Assembly: GCA_963800975.1 (NCBI GenBank)
Contig: CAWDDB010000008.1
Coordinates: 248,001 to 312,000 of the forward strand
Source of the DNA: JALYGY01 sp963800975
GTDB taxonomy: Bacteria > Actinomycetota > Rubrobacteria > Rubrobacterales > Rubrobacteraceae
Reading direction: 5' to 3'
DNA length: 64,000 nt
A model generated the notes under the pieces. The model saw nothing but the letters and a program-made list of their open reading frames with translations. It searched no databases and was not told where the DNA came from. The translations under genes were made by a program, and so were the position numbers. Shown here piece after piece: positions 8,265 to 15,658 of this stretch; the stretch's first letter is position 1, and each line of letters starts with the position of its first letter.

Positions 8265-9380
8265 TTGGCGAATATCGTCCTGACCCAGCGAGAGCTCAAC
8301 CGGGCCACCCTCTCCAGGCAGATGCTGCTCGAGCGCGAAGCCGCGGACGTGCCCGCCGCGGTCGGCAGCCTCGCCGGGTTGCAGGCCCAGGTACAGAACC
8401 CACCCTACATCGGTCTCTGGAGCAGGGTTCGCGACTTCCGTCGCGAGGACCTTACCCGCCAGCTCGAGAACCGTGCGGTCGTGCGGGCACCCTTCTTCAG
8501 ATCCACGCTTCACCTGACCACGGCCGAGGACTACCTGAGCCTCTGGCCGGCCGTGCAGCCGGCCCTGGTCCGTGCCCTCGGCGCGTTCTTCGGCAAGAAG
8601 GCCAGGGATCTCGAACTGGACCGCCTGATCTCTACCGCCCGAGCCCAACTGGTGGAAGGCCCGAAGAGCTTCGCCGAGTTGCGAGCGGAGCTCTCAGGCC
8701 TCGAGCCCGACCGGGACCCCGATGCCCTCGCCTACGTCGTGCGCTCCTATCTGCCTTTGATCCAGGTTTTCCCGGCGGGGACCTGGAGATCCGGTGGTCG
8801 GATCGCCTACGCCCTAGCTGAGGAATGGCTGGGTCGCCCCATCTCGGCCACGGACGACCCGCGCGACCTGGTAATGCACTACCTGGCGGCGTTCGGACCG
8901 GCAACGGTCAAGGACATCCAGACCTGGTCGGGCCTGGTCCGGTTGGCAGACCGGATCGACGCTCTCAAGTCGGAGCTGCGCGTCTACAAGGACGAGGTTG
9001 GGAACGAGCTCCTGGATCTGCCCGACATGGCTCTTCCGCCAGCAGACACACCGGCGCCTGTGCGCTTTCTCCCGGAGTACGATAACCTCGTGCTCTCCCA
9101 CGCCGACAGGACGCGGTTCGTGCCGGACGAGCACCGCAAGAAGGTGTTCCTCTCCGCGGCGCGAGTGCGCGCGACGTTCTTGCTAGATGGCGCCGTCGGC
9201 GGTACGTGGAGGATCGAAAGATCCGGCGACACTGCCGTGCTCGCCATCGAGCCTTTCGAGCCGCTCGGGGCAGCGGTGCAAGGGACCCTGATCGAAGAGG
9301 GGGACCGTCTGCTACGATTCGTCGAGGACCAGGCGGAGGGATTCGAGATCCGCTACGTAACCACTCCATCGCATCCCTGA
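8265..9380 (+). CDS. AlkZ-type winged-helix DNA glycosylase family protein
   Basis: Belongs to the HTH_42 (winged helix DNA-binding) family, whose studied members AlkZ and YcaQ excise alkylated or cross-linked bases. The N-terminal GLQAQVQNPPYIGLWSRV contains the QxQ motif used for catalysis in AlkZ/YcaQ; RSTLHLTTAEDY and LMHYLAAFGPATVKDIQTWS-like segments and the C-terminal beta-barrel part (VRFLPEYDNLVLSHADRTRF) follow in the usual order. Length is 371 residues, typical for the family. The start is TTG 8265, eight bases after GGAGGA at 8251-8256. It converges with the next gene, overlapping 28 bases at the 3' ends. Which lesion it repairs cannot be told from the sequence. Confidence 0.88.
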   Translation: MANIVLTQRELNRATLSRQMLLEREAADVPAAVGSLAGLQAQVQNPPYIGLWSRVRDFRREDLTRQLENRAVVRAPFFRSTLHLTTAEDYLSLWPAVQPALVRALGAFFGKKARDLELDRLISTARAQLVEGPKSFAELRAELSGLEPDRDPDALAYVVRSYLPLIQVFPAGTWRSGGRIAYALAEEWLGRPISATDDPRDLVMHYLAAFGPATVKDIQTWSGLVRLADRIDALKSELRVYKDEVGNELLDLPDMALPPADTPAPVRFLPEYDNLVLSHADRTRFVPDEHRKKVFLSAARVRATFLLDGAVGGTWRIERSGDTAVLAIEPFEPLGAAVQGTLIEEGDRLLRFVEDQAEGFEIRYVTTPSHP

Positions 9381-9817
9381 GAACGGGATGTCTCCGGAGA
9401 CGACGTGTCACGCGGCACGCCATGGGCACAGTTCAACTCGACACCGAGTAACTCGAGAAGCCTGTCCGTACGCCGCATGAGCCAGTCCAGGCGGATGGCC
9501 TCCGCCCTGCGCCTCGCGGGCACGTCTGCGGGCGTCAAGTCTTCGACGTGCTTGTAGCTGACTTCACCCTCTGGCGCCACGAGCCTCACGAGGCCCGACC
9601 GAGCAAGGCGCCGGTCCTCTTCGGCCAATCGATCAAGCTGCTCCCGCGACTCACCAGGAAGAGTGCTGCGCAGAGCATTCGCGAGACCGCCCCCGGCGCT
9701 TCTGGCCAGCATCTGCCTCTCGCCCGCCAGGTACAGCTCCCAGCCCCTGGCCTGCGCGGCCCCCCAACCGTACGACCCGTCCCCATGCCGACCGAGTGTC
9801 TCCCCGCTCGGGCGCAT
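9353..9817 (-). CDS. conserved-looking protein, function unknown
   Basis: A 154-residue charged protein with two probable helical segments (ESREQLDRLAEEDRRLARSG and ARRRAEAIRLDWLMRRTDRL). There is no recognisable domain, signal peptide or membrane segment. ATG 9817 starts three bases after the stop of the upstream zinc-ribbon gene, so the two form a unit. The 3' end overlaps the AlkZ-like gene from the opposite strand by 28 bases. Confidence 0.6.
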   Translation of the reverse strand: MRPSGETLGRHGDGSYGWGAAQARGWELYLAGERQMLARSAGGGLANALRSTLPGESREQLDRLAEEDRRLARSGLVRLVAPEGEVSYKHVEDLTPADVPARRRAEAIRLDWLMRRTDRLLELLGVELNCAHGVPRDTSSPETSRSQGCDGVVT

Positions 9818-9820
9818 TTG

Positions 9821-10018
9821 CTAGCGAACCGGATGCAGCAACGTGAGGTTCTCGCGCTCGAGTCGGGTGCCGCATCGGGGACAGTTATCGATCATTTCGG
9901 AGTAAGTCTCGCTTTGGTTTTCATCGTCGAAGTACACCCAGCGGTGCCGCCCTCCGACCCACCACAACTCGCCCCAGATATCGCTGCCGTTCCCACACGC
10001 GCAGCGCAGCATAGCCAT
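9821..10018 (-). CDS. small zinc-ribbon-like protein
   Basis: A 65-residue protein with two cysteine pairs in the arrangement of a zinc ribbon: CAC near residues 6-8 (LRCACGN) and CPRCG near residue 46. A tryptophan- and tyrosine-rich strand region lies between them (ELWWVGGRHRWVYFDDE). The start is ATG 10018, with ATG 10012 as alternative; a purine-rich GAGAGGCAGGA precedes it. It is co-oriented with the 154-residue gene downstream at 3 bases. Partner and target are unknown. The 272 bases upstream, to the yebC stop, hold no other gene I can see. Confidence 0.6.
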   Translation of the reverse strand: MAMLRCACGNGSDIWGELWWVGGRHRWVYFDDENQSETYSEMIDNCPRCGTRLERENLTLLHPVR

Positions 10019-10290
10019 CGTCCTGCCTCTCGTCTCTGCCAGTTAGGTTTATCGTAGACCTAATAACGATCTCGGTCGCCCGCTCACGCCGCCAAGGCAC
10101 GAAAAATGGCCCGAACTGTGTAACAGGCGTGCACCCCAGCGGGATGAATCCAGGGTGGTTGCGCAGACACGGGCGCTTCTTTGGAGGGAGCACTAGATCC
10201 CGTTACCGTTGCGCCCCAACCACAGTGGTAATCTCAGCGGAATCCGCGCTCGAGCGGGTCCGCCTGGCAGGTTCGCCGGCCGGAGCGGAG

Positions 10291-11055
10291 CTAGCGCAGC
10301 TCTTCGCCCGCGACGACGGCCATGACGTCGTCGGAGATGTCGAAGTTCGCGTAGACCTCCTGGACGTCGTCGTTCTCTTCCAGGGCGTCGATCAGCCTGA
10401 GGGTTTGTTTGGCGGTGCCGGCGTCGAGGTCGATGCTGTTCTGCGGCTGCATGGTGATCTCGGCGTTCTCGAACCCGATCTCGGCCTCACGCAGGGCATC
10501 CCGCACGACCGTGAAGTCCTCGGGGGTCGTCACCACCCTGTAGTCGCTCTCGGTAGCCTCGACGTCCTCAGCGCCGGACTCTAGCGCGAGCTCCATCAAC
10601 TCATCCTCGTCCACCGCGGCATTCGGGATCAGCACCACGCCCTTGCGTTCGAAGAGGTAGGCAACCGAGCCGCTCGTTCCGAGCTTGCCGCCGTTCTTGG
10701 AGAACAGGTAGCGGACGTCCGATGCCGCCCTGTTCCTGTTGTCGGTGAGCACCTCGACGAGCACGGCGACGCCACCCGGGGCGTAGCCCTCGTAGGTGAT
10801 TCGCTCGTACGCGTCGGCCTCGGCCCCGGCGCCGGTGCCCTTGTCTATGGCGCGCTGGATGTTGTCGTTTGGCATGTTGCCGTCTTTGGCCTTTGCTACC
10901 GCGAGGCTGAGCGCCGGGTTCATGTCGATGTCCCCCCCGCCTTCGCGCGCGGCGACCGTAATGGCCCGCGACAGCTTGCCGAAGAGCGCGCCCCGTTTGG
11001 CATCGGCCGCGCCCTTCTTCCGCTTTATCGTCGACCACTTGCTATGACCGCTCAA
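10291..11055 (-). CDS. YebC/PmpR family transcriptional or translational regulator
   Basis: Family signature SGHSKWSTIKRKKGAADAKR at the N-terminus, then GGDIDMNPALSLAVAKAKDG and NMPNDNIQRAIDKGTG, and the three-domain layout of YebC (254 residues). Members act as DNA-binding regulators (PmpR, YebC) or, for some, as factors relieving ribosome stalling. The start is taken as TTG 11055, directly before SGHSKW, nine bases after AGGAGG at 11065-11070; a frame extension to 11085 has no homologous sequence. It overlaps the end of pdxT by 14 bases, so it is translated from the pdxS-pdxT-yebC transcript. Confidence 0.93.
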   Translation of the reverse strand: MSGHSKWSTIKRKKGAADAKRGALFGKLSRAITVAAREGGGDIDMNPALSLAVAKAKDGNMPNDNIQRAIDKGTGAGAEADAYERITYEGYAPGGVAVLVEVLTDNRNRAASDVRYLFSKNGGKLGTSGSVAYLFERKGVVLIPNAAVDEDELMELALESGAEDVEATESDYRVVTTPEDFTVVRDALREAEIGFENAEITMQPQNSIDLDAGTAKQTLRLIDALEENDDVQEVYANFDISDDVMAVVAGEELR

Positions 11056-11656
11056 TATCGCATACCTCCTGCAAAAAGTACTCATGAAACCTGGTGTCGT
11101 CCGTCAGCTCCGGATGGAACGCGGTTACGAGGATGTTCTCCCCGCGCGCGGCGACGACCTTGCCGTCTACCTCGGAGAGCACTTCGACCCCTGGACCCAC
11201 GTCCTCGAAGAACGGCGCCCGGATAAACACGCCCACGAAGGGCGCGTCGAAGCCTTCGACGTCGAGGTCCCGCTCGAACGAGTACACCTGCCGTCCGAAA
11301 CCGTTGCGTTCGACGAGCGCGTTCATCAGGCCGAGTAGCGGCTGGCGCTCACCCGTCGTAGCCGAGGCAGCGAGCACCATCCCGGCGCACGTGCCCCACA
11401 CGGGTCCGCCCTTGTAGAAGAAGCTCCTCACGCCGTCCAGTAGCCCCGAGGAGACCATCAGGTTTCCGATCGCGGTGGACTCGCCCCCAGGCACGATTAT
11501 GCCAGCGAGCCCCTCCAGGTCACGTACGTCTCTCACCTCTACGGGCTCGACGCCAAGCCTCTCGAGTATCTGCGCGTGCTCCCTGAAGTCCCCCTGCAGC
11601 GCCAGCACCCCGATCGTCGGGGAGTCCGCAGCTCTCCTGTCGCCGTTACCATCCAC
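11042..11656 (-). CDS. pdxT: pyridoxal 5'-phosphate synthase glutaminase subunit PdxT
   Basis: Releases ammonia from glutamine and channels it to PdxS. Seen: IGVLALQGDFREHAQILERL, IIVPGGESTAIGNLM, the nucleophile cysteine in VWGTCAGMVL, FGRQVYSFERDL, and the His/Glu pair in TAFHPELTDDTRFH. Length is 204 residues. The GTG start at 11656 lies inside the 3' end of pdxS (11-base overlap); the first ~12 residues are unusual, and a slightly later start is possible. Confidence 0.96.
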   Translation of the reverse strand: MDGNGDRRAADSPTIGVLALQGDFREHAQILERLGVEPVEVRDVRDLEGLAGIIVPGGESTAIGNLMVSSGLLDGVRSFFYKGGPVWGTCAGMVLAASATTGERQPLLGLMNALVERNGFGRQVYSFERDLDVEGFDAPFVGVFIRAPFFEDVGPGVEVLSEVDGKVVAARGENILVTAFHPELTDDTRFHEYFLQEVCDIERS

Positions 11657-12542
11657 GCGACGCCAGGCGCTCCCCTTCCGCGAGGTCCCCCATCTCCCTG
11701 CCGACCATCGCCTCGCCTAGGCCTTTGCTCGCCTGGGCAACGGCCGCGGGATCCCCGTAATGGGTAGTTGCCTTCACTATGGCCCTCGCCCTCGGTGACG
11801 GGTCGCCGCTCTTGAAGATGCCGCTTCCGACGAATACCCCGTCCGCCCCGAGCTGCATCATCATCGCCGCGTCGGCGGGCGTGGCGAGCCCCCCGGCCGT
11901 GAAGAGGACCACGGGCAACCGCCCGTTCTCCGCCACCCACTTCACCAGGTCGTAAGGGGCCCCCAGGTTCTTGGCCTCCGACATCAGCTCCTCGGAACCC
12001 AGCGTGGTCAGGCGCTTGATGCCGCCCGTGATGGCGCGCATGTGGCGCACGGCCTCGACGACGTTGCCGGTGCCGGCCTCGCCCTTGGACCGGATCATGG
12101 CCGCGCCCTCGCCGATCCTCCGCAGCGCCTCGCCCAGGTTGGTAGCGCCGCAGACGAAAGGCACGGTAAACGCCCACTTGTCGATGTGGTTCGCCTCGTC
12201 GGCCGGGGTAAGGACCTCGGACTCGTCGACGTAATCCACCTCGAGCGCCTGGAGAACCTGGGCCTCGACGAAGTGGCCGATGCGGGCCTTCGCCATCACG
12301 GGTATGCTCACGGCGTCCTGGATCTCGAGTATCTTCTCCGGGTCGCTCATCCGCGCGACGCCACCCTGCGCCCTGATGTCCGCGGGTACGCGCTCCAGAG
12401 CCATAACCGAGACGGCCCCAGCCTCCTCGGCTATCCTGGCCTGCTCCGCATCGACCACGTCCATTATGACCCCGCCCTTGAGCATCTGGGCCATCCCGCT
12501 CTTCACCCTGAAAGTGCCTGTCGCCTGCCCGTTGTCCGCCAT
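11646..12542 (-). CDS. pdxS: pyridoxal 5'-phosphate synthase lyase subunit PdxS
   Basis: Makes PLP from ribose 5-phosphate, glyceraldehyde 3-phosphate and ammonia in the DXP-independent pathway. Seen: LKGGVIMDVVDAEQARIAEE, ERVPADIRAQGGVARMSDP, the catalytic lysine segment PVMAKARIGHFVEAQ, DESEVLTPADEANHIDKW, and the phosphate-binding GGLATPADAAMM and GVFVGSGIFKS. Length is 298 residues. It is the first gene of pdxS-pdxT-yebC. GGGAG precedes ATG 12542, and inverted GTAAG repeats lie 20-50 bases upstream (see that entry). Confidence 0.98.
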   Translation of the reverse strand: MADNGQATGTFRVKSGMAQMLKGGVIMDVVDAEQARIAEEAGAVSVMALERVPADIRAQGGVARMSDPEKILEIQDAVSIPVMAKARIGHFVEAQVLQALEVDYVDESEVLTPADEANHIDKWAFTVPFVCGATNLGEALRRIGEGAAMIRSKGEAGTGNVVEAVRHMRAITGGIKRLTTLGSEELMSEAKNLGAPYDLVKWVAENGRLPVVLFTAGGLATPADAAMMMQLGADGVFVGSGIFKSGDPSPRARAIVKATTHYGDPAAVAQASKGLGEAMVGREMGDLAEGERLASRGW

Positions 12543-12560
12543 ACGTTTCTCCCGCCGCTG

Positions 12561-12590
12561 CTTACTAGAATTCGTAAGAGATATCTTACT
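12561..12590 (-). promoter_or_regulatory. operator-like GTAAG inverted repeats upstream of pdxS
   Basis: Read on the minus strand, GTAAG recurs in alternating orientation: GTAAG-6 bases-CTTAC-8 bases-GTAAG, in an AT-rich patch of an otherwise GC-rich region. It starts 19 bases upstream of the pdxS ATG. The arrangement suits a dimeric regulator binding over the promoter. No regulator gene of the PdxR type lies nearby, so the identity of the binder is open. Confidence 0.4.
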
Positions 12591-12639
12591 ACCGGCGCCC
12601 CCTCAGGCCAAACGCGACAGGCTCACGCCCGGCCGTTCC

Positions 12640-12792
12640 CTAGAGCTTTTTGCGCTCCTTTGGGAACTCCTCGGAGAACTTCTTCAGGAACTCCTTACCG
12701 GCGTGAGAAGCCGCACGCAGTGCGGCGGGTACCGCCGCTCTCCACTCCCTGCGGGCGGATTCGGACACCTTGCGTACTATCTCTCGTTTCAT
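12640..12792 (-). CDS. 50-residue basic protein, function unknown
   Basis: A short frame starting at ATG 12792 after GCGAGGGAGCG (a good ribosome site) and ending at TAG 12640. The product is strongly charged and helical (MKREIVRKVSES, then SHAGKEFLKKFSEEFPKERK). It sits between the pdxS promoter region and the 67-residue gene, in the same direction as the ArsA unit. The segment GKEFLKKF resembles VEFLKGVG of the next gene, perhaps by shared amphipathic helix type. No family is recognised. Confidence 0.45.
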   Translation of the reverse strand: MKREIVRKVSESARREWRAAVPAALRAASHAGKEFLKKFSEEFPKERKKL

Positions 12793-12837
12793 CGCTCCCT
12801 CGCCAAGAAAGCGGGCCGGACGGCGGTCTCGTGTACC

Positions 12838-13041
12838 TCAGTCTAGCCGAATGCGTTCCCGCTCGGACGCGGCGCCGGACCCCTGCCTCTTCTCGGGAGC
12901 CGCGAGCGACCCCACGCCCTTGAGGAACTCGACCCCGGCACGCCGGAAGTGAGTCGCGGCGCGCGCCCGGCGCTCGCCCGGCACGAGCGCGTAGGCGACG
13001 AGCCCAAGCAACGGGTAGCGTTTGGGATCAGGAGGCGCCAT
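12838..13041 (-). CDS. 67-residue protein downstream of the ArsA-type ATPase, function unknown
   Basis: Starts at ATG 13041 inside the last 14 bases of the ArsA-type gene and is therefore probably translationally coupled to it. The sequence is basic and partly hydrophobic (KRYPLLGLVAYALVPGERRA near the N-terminus), perhaps one short helix, with a charged tail. No domain is recognised. The coupling is the main argument that it is expressed. Confidence 0.5.
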   Translation of the reverse strand: MAPPDPKRYPLLGLVAYALVPGERRARAATHFRRAGVEFLKGVGSLAAPEKRQGSGAASERERIRLD

Positions 13042-14203
13042 CGCGCAGCCTCACCCTGAGCGTGCCATCTTCGATGCCTGCCCCCGCGGCGTCCAGGCGG
13101 GCTATGGTGTCGGGGAGCAGGATGTTCCGCCTGTACGTTCCGACCCGAACGAAGAGCTCCGCGCCACGCTTCGAGAGATCCACATCCCGCTTCTCAGCGA
13201 GAGGCAAGTTGAACACCACGTCGTACCCCTCCGAGTTCTTCTCTATCTCGTGCGTGGCGCCCCGGAAGAGCACCGCGAGGGGGTCCGTATCAGCGAAAAC
13301 GTCCTCCCCCAGCGCGCCGAGCGCATCTAGGCCATACATCTCGCGGTCGAAGAGCCTTGCCATGAGAAGCGGTATCGGAGAGAACGCGCTTTTTATGGTC
13401 CCGAGGTGTTCCTTCTGGGCCTCACGCCAGCGCGCGAAGTAGGGATCCGAGACCTCCTCGGGAAGCAGCCTGTTGACGATCACGGCGTCCACCCCGTAAT
13501 CGTATAGGTTCAGGTACGTGTACGCGCGGCGAGCCTCGGCCACGACCATCTTCTCCGCGTTGACCACGAGCCGCACGGAGGCGTTCTCCCGGTCGGTCAG
13601 GATCTCCTCCACGCCAGCTATGGCCTCGTAGAACCTCTGTCCTGCCGCGAACACGCTGTCCTCGGGAAAAGGTGGCAGGGACCTTGCCCGCTTGGCGAGG
13701 GGACGCACGAGCTTGGCCGCGCGGCGTTGGATCGGGAATATCTTCTCGATGTACCAGCTCATCTGGTCGGGGAGGCTCAGCAGCTTGAGCGTCTCTCCCG
13801 TCGGCGCCGCGTCCACGATGAGCGCGTCGTAGTTGGCTTCCTTGTGGTGCCTCCTGACCAACAGCAGGCCGAAGAGCTCGTCCATGCCGGGGAGCAGCGC
13901 GAGCTCCTCGGCGGCCAATGTGTTCGCGCCCTGCCACTCGAAGACCGTGGTCACGTAGGCCTGGATCTCGGCCCAGTTGTCCTCGAGCATCGCCGTGTAG
14001 TCTGCCTCCTGCGCCCATACCCCCCGAGACATCTCCCTGGGCTCAGGCCCGACCTCGGCGTCGAAGGCGTCGGAGAGCGAGTGCGCCGGATCGGTGCTCA
14101 TCACCAGCACCTTCCCTCCCGACCGCGCCGCCACGAGCGCGGTGGCCGCCGCGACGCTGGTCTTGCCGACGCCACCCTTCCCCGTGTAGAGAATAGTCCT
14201 CAC
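13028..14203 (-). CDS. ArsA/GET3 family ATPase
   Basis: Deviant Walker A GKGGVGKT at residues 8-15 of MRTILYTGKGGVGKTSVA, STDPAHSLSDAFD (switch I), and DALIVDAAPTGETLKLLSLP (switch II plus the ArsA-type sequence) identify the family; 391 residues, one ATPase half. The C-terminal beta-rich segment (DVVFNLPLAEKRDVDLSKRG) is typical of the actinobacterial proteins, which have an alpha-crystallin-like tail. The arsenite-pump ATPase role is unlikely without ArsB or the metal-binding cysteines; a membrane-protein handling or unknown role is more cautious. The start is GTG 14203, overlapping the M50 protease stop in GTGA; the frame is open further upstream, but that sequence is unrelated. Confidence 0.88.
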   Translation of the reverse strand: MRTILYTGKGGVGKTSVAAATALVAARSGGKVLVMSTDPAHSLSDAFDAEVGPEPREMSRGVWAQEADYTAMLEDNWAEIQAYVTTVFEWQGANTLAAEELALLPGMDELFGLLLVRRHHKEANYDALIVDAAPTGETLKLLSLPDQMSWYIEKIFPIQRRAAKLVRPLAKRARSLPPFPEDSVFAAGQRFYEAIAGVEEILTDRENASVRLVVNAEKMVVAEARRAYTYLNLYDYGVDAVIVNRLLPEEVSDPYFARWREAQKEHLGTIKSAFSPIPLLMARLFDREMYGLDALGALGEDVFADTDPLAVLFRGATHEIEKNSEGYDVVFNLPLAEKRDVDLSKRGAELFVRVGTYRRNILLPDTIARLDAAGAGIEDGTLRVRLRDGAS

Positions 14204-15090
14204 GCTTGCAGCGCCGCGGGGTCGGCCACGAAGGTCGCCGCCATGGCCGCGGCAAGGACCGCGATGAGGCCAAAGTACGCGAGAGCAACGAGCAGCCGCT
14301 GCTTGGGCTCGACCTGATGGTACTCCCGACCCTCGGGCGTGTTGCGTGCCCGCCAGCGTCGCCAAAGCTCCATTCCACCCAGCAAGGCGATGATGATGAG
14401 GATCGGGTTCGCGGTCAGGACGACCAGCGCCACCACACCCACGATACCAGCCAGCCAGAACCACGGCGAGAGCGCGCCAACCGCCCTTCCGCCGTCGAGC
14501 GGCAGCATCGGCAGCAGGTTGAACAGGTTCAGAAAGAAGCCAATGTAGGCGAGGCCCAGGAACAGGGGCTCCCGCGTCACCTCGTAGACGCCCCACATCC
14601 CGAGCGCCCCGAGCGAGCCGAGAATCGGACCGGCAAGCCCCACGCGTGCCTCGGCCAGGGCGTTCTTGGGCATCTGCTTCATCGCGACGAACGCGCCGAG
14701 AAATGGCACGAACATGGGCGCGGAAGCGGGTATCCCCTCGCGTCGCAGCTGCAGCACGTGCCCCATCTCGTGGACCCAGATCAGGACCACGAACCCAACG
14801 GCGAACCAGACCGGGAACAGCAGAGCGTAGGCAGCCACGCTGACCAACATCGTCAACGCGGTACCGACGAACTTTGCCTTTAACGCCAGCAGAGCGAGGC
14901 CCTTGAACTTGGTAAGCAACAAGCCGACGGCAACGAGCGGCGCGAGAAGGCGTCGGACCCAGGTTCTCCGTCCGCCGGTGCCGGCCGGCGGAGCATCGGT
15001 AGATGCGACGTGACGCCTGTCTTCGAAGCCGCTTCGGAAAATGGGCTCTCGGTGCTCCCGGCGAGGTTCGGGAAACGCGGTCTTATCCAT
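14200..15090 (-). CDS. site-2 protease family (M50) membrane metalloprotease
   Basis: Zinc motif HEMGH at residues 107-111 (IWVHEMGHVLQLRREGIP) within a membrane helix, and the second metal-ligand motif LLPMLPLDGGRAVGAL about 100 residues later. There are about six hydrophobic helices in 296 residues. The N-terminal ~45 residues are charged and cytoplasmic-looking. No PDZ or CBS domain is present. It is probably an intramembrane protease releasing an anti-sigma factor or similar regulator, but no candidate substrate lies beside it. It couples to the ArsA-type ATPase by a 4-base overlap. Confidence 0.9.
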   Translation of the reverse strand: MDKTAFPEPRREHREPIFRSGFEDRRHVASTDAPPAGTGGRRTWVRRLLAPLVAVGLLLTKFKGLALLALKAKFVGTALTMLVSVAAYALLFPVWFAVGFVVLIWVHEMGHVLQLRREGIPASAPMFVPFLGAFVAMKQMPKNALAEARVGLAGPILGSLGALGMWGVYEVTREPLFLGLAYIGFFLNLFNLLPMLPLDGGRAVGALSPWFWLAGIVGVVALVVLTANPILIIIALLGGMELWRRWRARNTPEGREYHQVEPKQRLLVALAYFGLIAVLAAAMAATFVADPAALQA

Positions 15091-15199
15091 AACCAGAGTA
15101 TATCCCGCCGGCCAGGAAACGAGCGCAGCTACGGGCAGCCCGCCAGGGGCCCGTCAGCGCCGCCCGGCCGGGCCAGTTGCGGCAAGGACAGGTTGGCCC

Positions 15200-15592
15200 T
15201 CAAGTCGGGGGTCGACGCTCCCTTTCGAACTCTTGCTGTTCGTCGACCGTCCGGATCGCCTCGGGGACGGCCTCGAGCCGCCCGCGCGGAATCGGTTCCC
15301 CGCTCACGTCGGAGAGTCCGTAGGTCCCCTCATCCATCTTCGTTAGGGCCCGCTCGACGATCTCGAGCCTGGCCTCGACCTGGCCCGCGATGGTCGCGTC
15401 CATCTCGCGGTCGTAAATGTCCCGGCTCATGTCGCCGCTGTCGTGCTCGGTGAAGTCGCCCTCGCTTTCGCCCCGGTCGCGCTCGTCATCCTCCGCTCCG
15501 CGCGCGACCCGGTAAAGTTCTTCTCTGAGGCTCTGAAGTCGCTCTCTCTGGTGAGCAATGAAGCTGTCGTCGAGCTCGCTTCCCGTAGCCAT
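15200..15592 (-). CDS. DksA/TraR-like protein lacking the zinc cysteines
   Basis: A 130-residue protein with an N-terminal helical region and the DksA/TraR C-terminal fold signature: RALTKMDEGTYGLSDVSGEP, then IPRGRLEAVPEAIR. In the family this region reads YGxCxxCG...C..C; here the four zinc positions are Ser94, Ser97, Thr115 and Glu118, with spacing kept exactly (CxxC-x17-CxxC). It should therefore fold without zinc. DksA-type proteins bind in the RNA polymerase secondary channel; whether this one does is inference. ATG start at 15592; a stand-alone gene between the metallophosphoesterase and M50 genes. Confidence 0.82.
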   Translation of the reverse strand: MATGSELDDSFIAHQRERLQSLREELYRVARGAEDDERDRGESEGDFTEHDSGDMSRDIYDREMDATIAGQVEARLEIVERALTKMDEGTYGLSDVSGEPIPRGRLEAVPEAIRTVDEQQEFERERRPPT

Positions 15593-15658
15593 AAACTAGA
15601 TCCCTCCAACATCAAGGTTACGCAAGATACAAGATTGTGTTCCCGCCACGCACCAATA

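Noticed and set aside
10019..10290. Possible riboswitch (CCACTGTG-like segment) upstream of the zinc-ribbon gene
   Set aside because: The rest of the cobalamin-type core could not be found, and the downstream genes give no link to a ligand.
14204..14596. N-terminal extension of the ArsA-type ATPase through the protease gene
   Set aside because: The extension is the shadow of the M50 gene; the P-loop normally sits at the very N-terminus, which fits GTG 14203.
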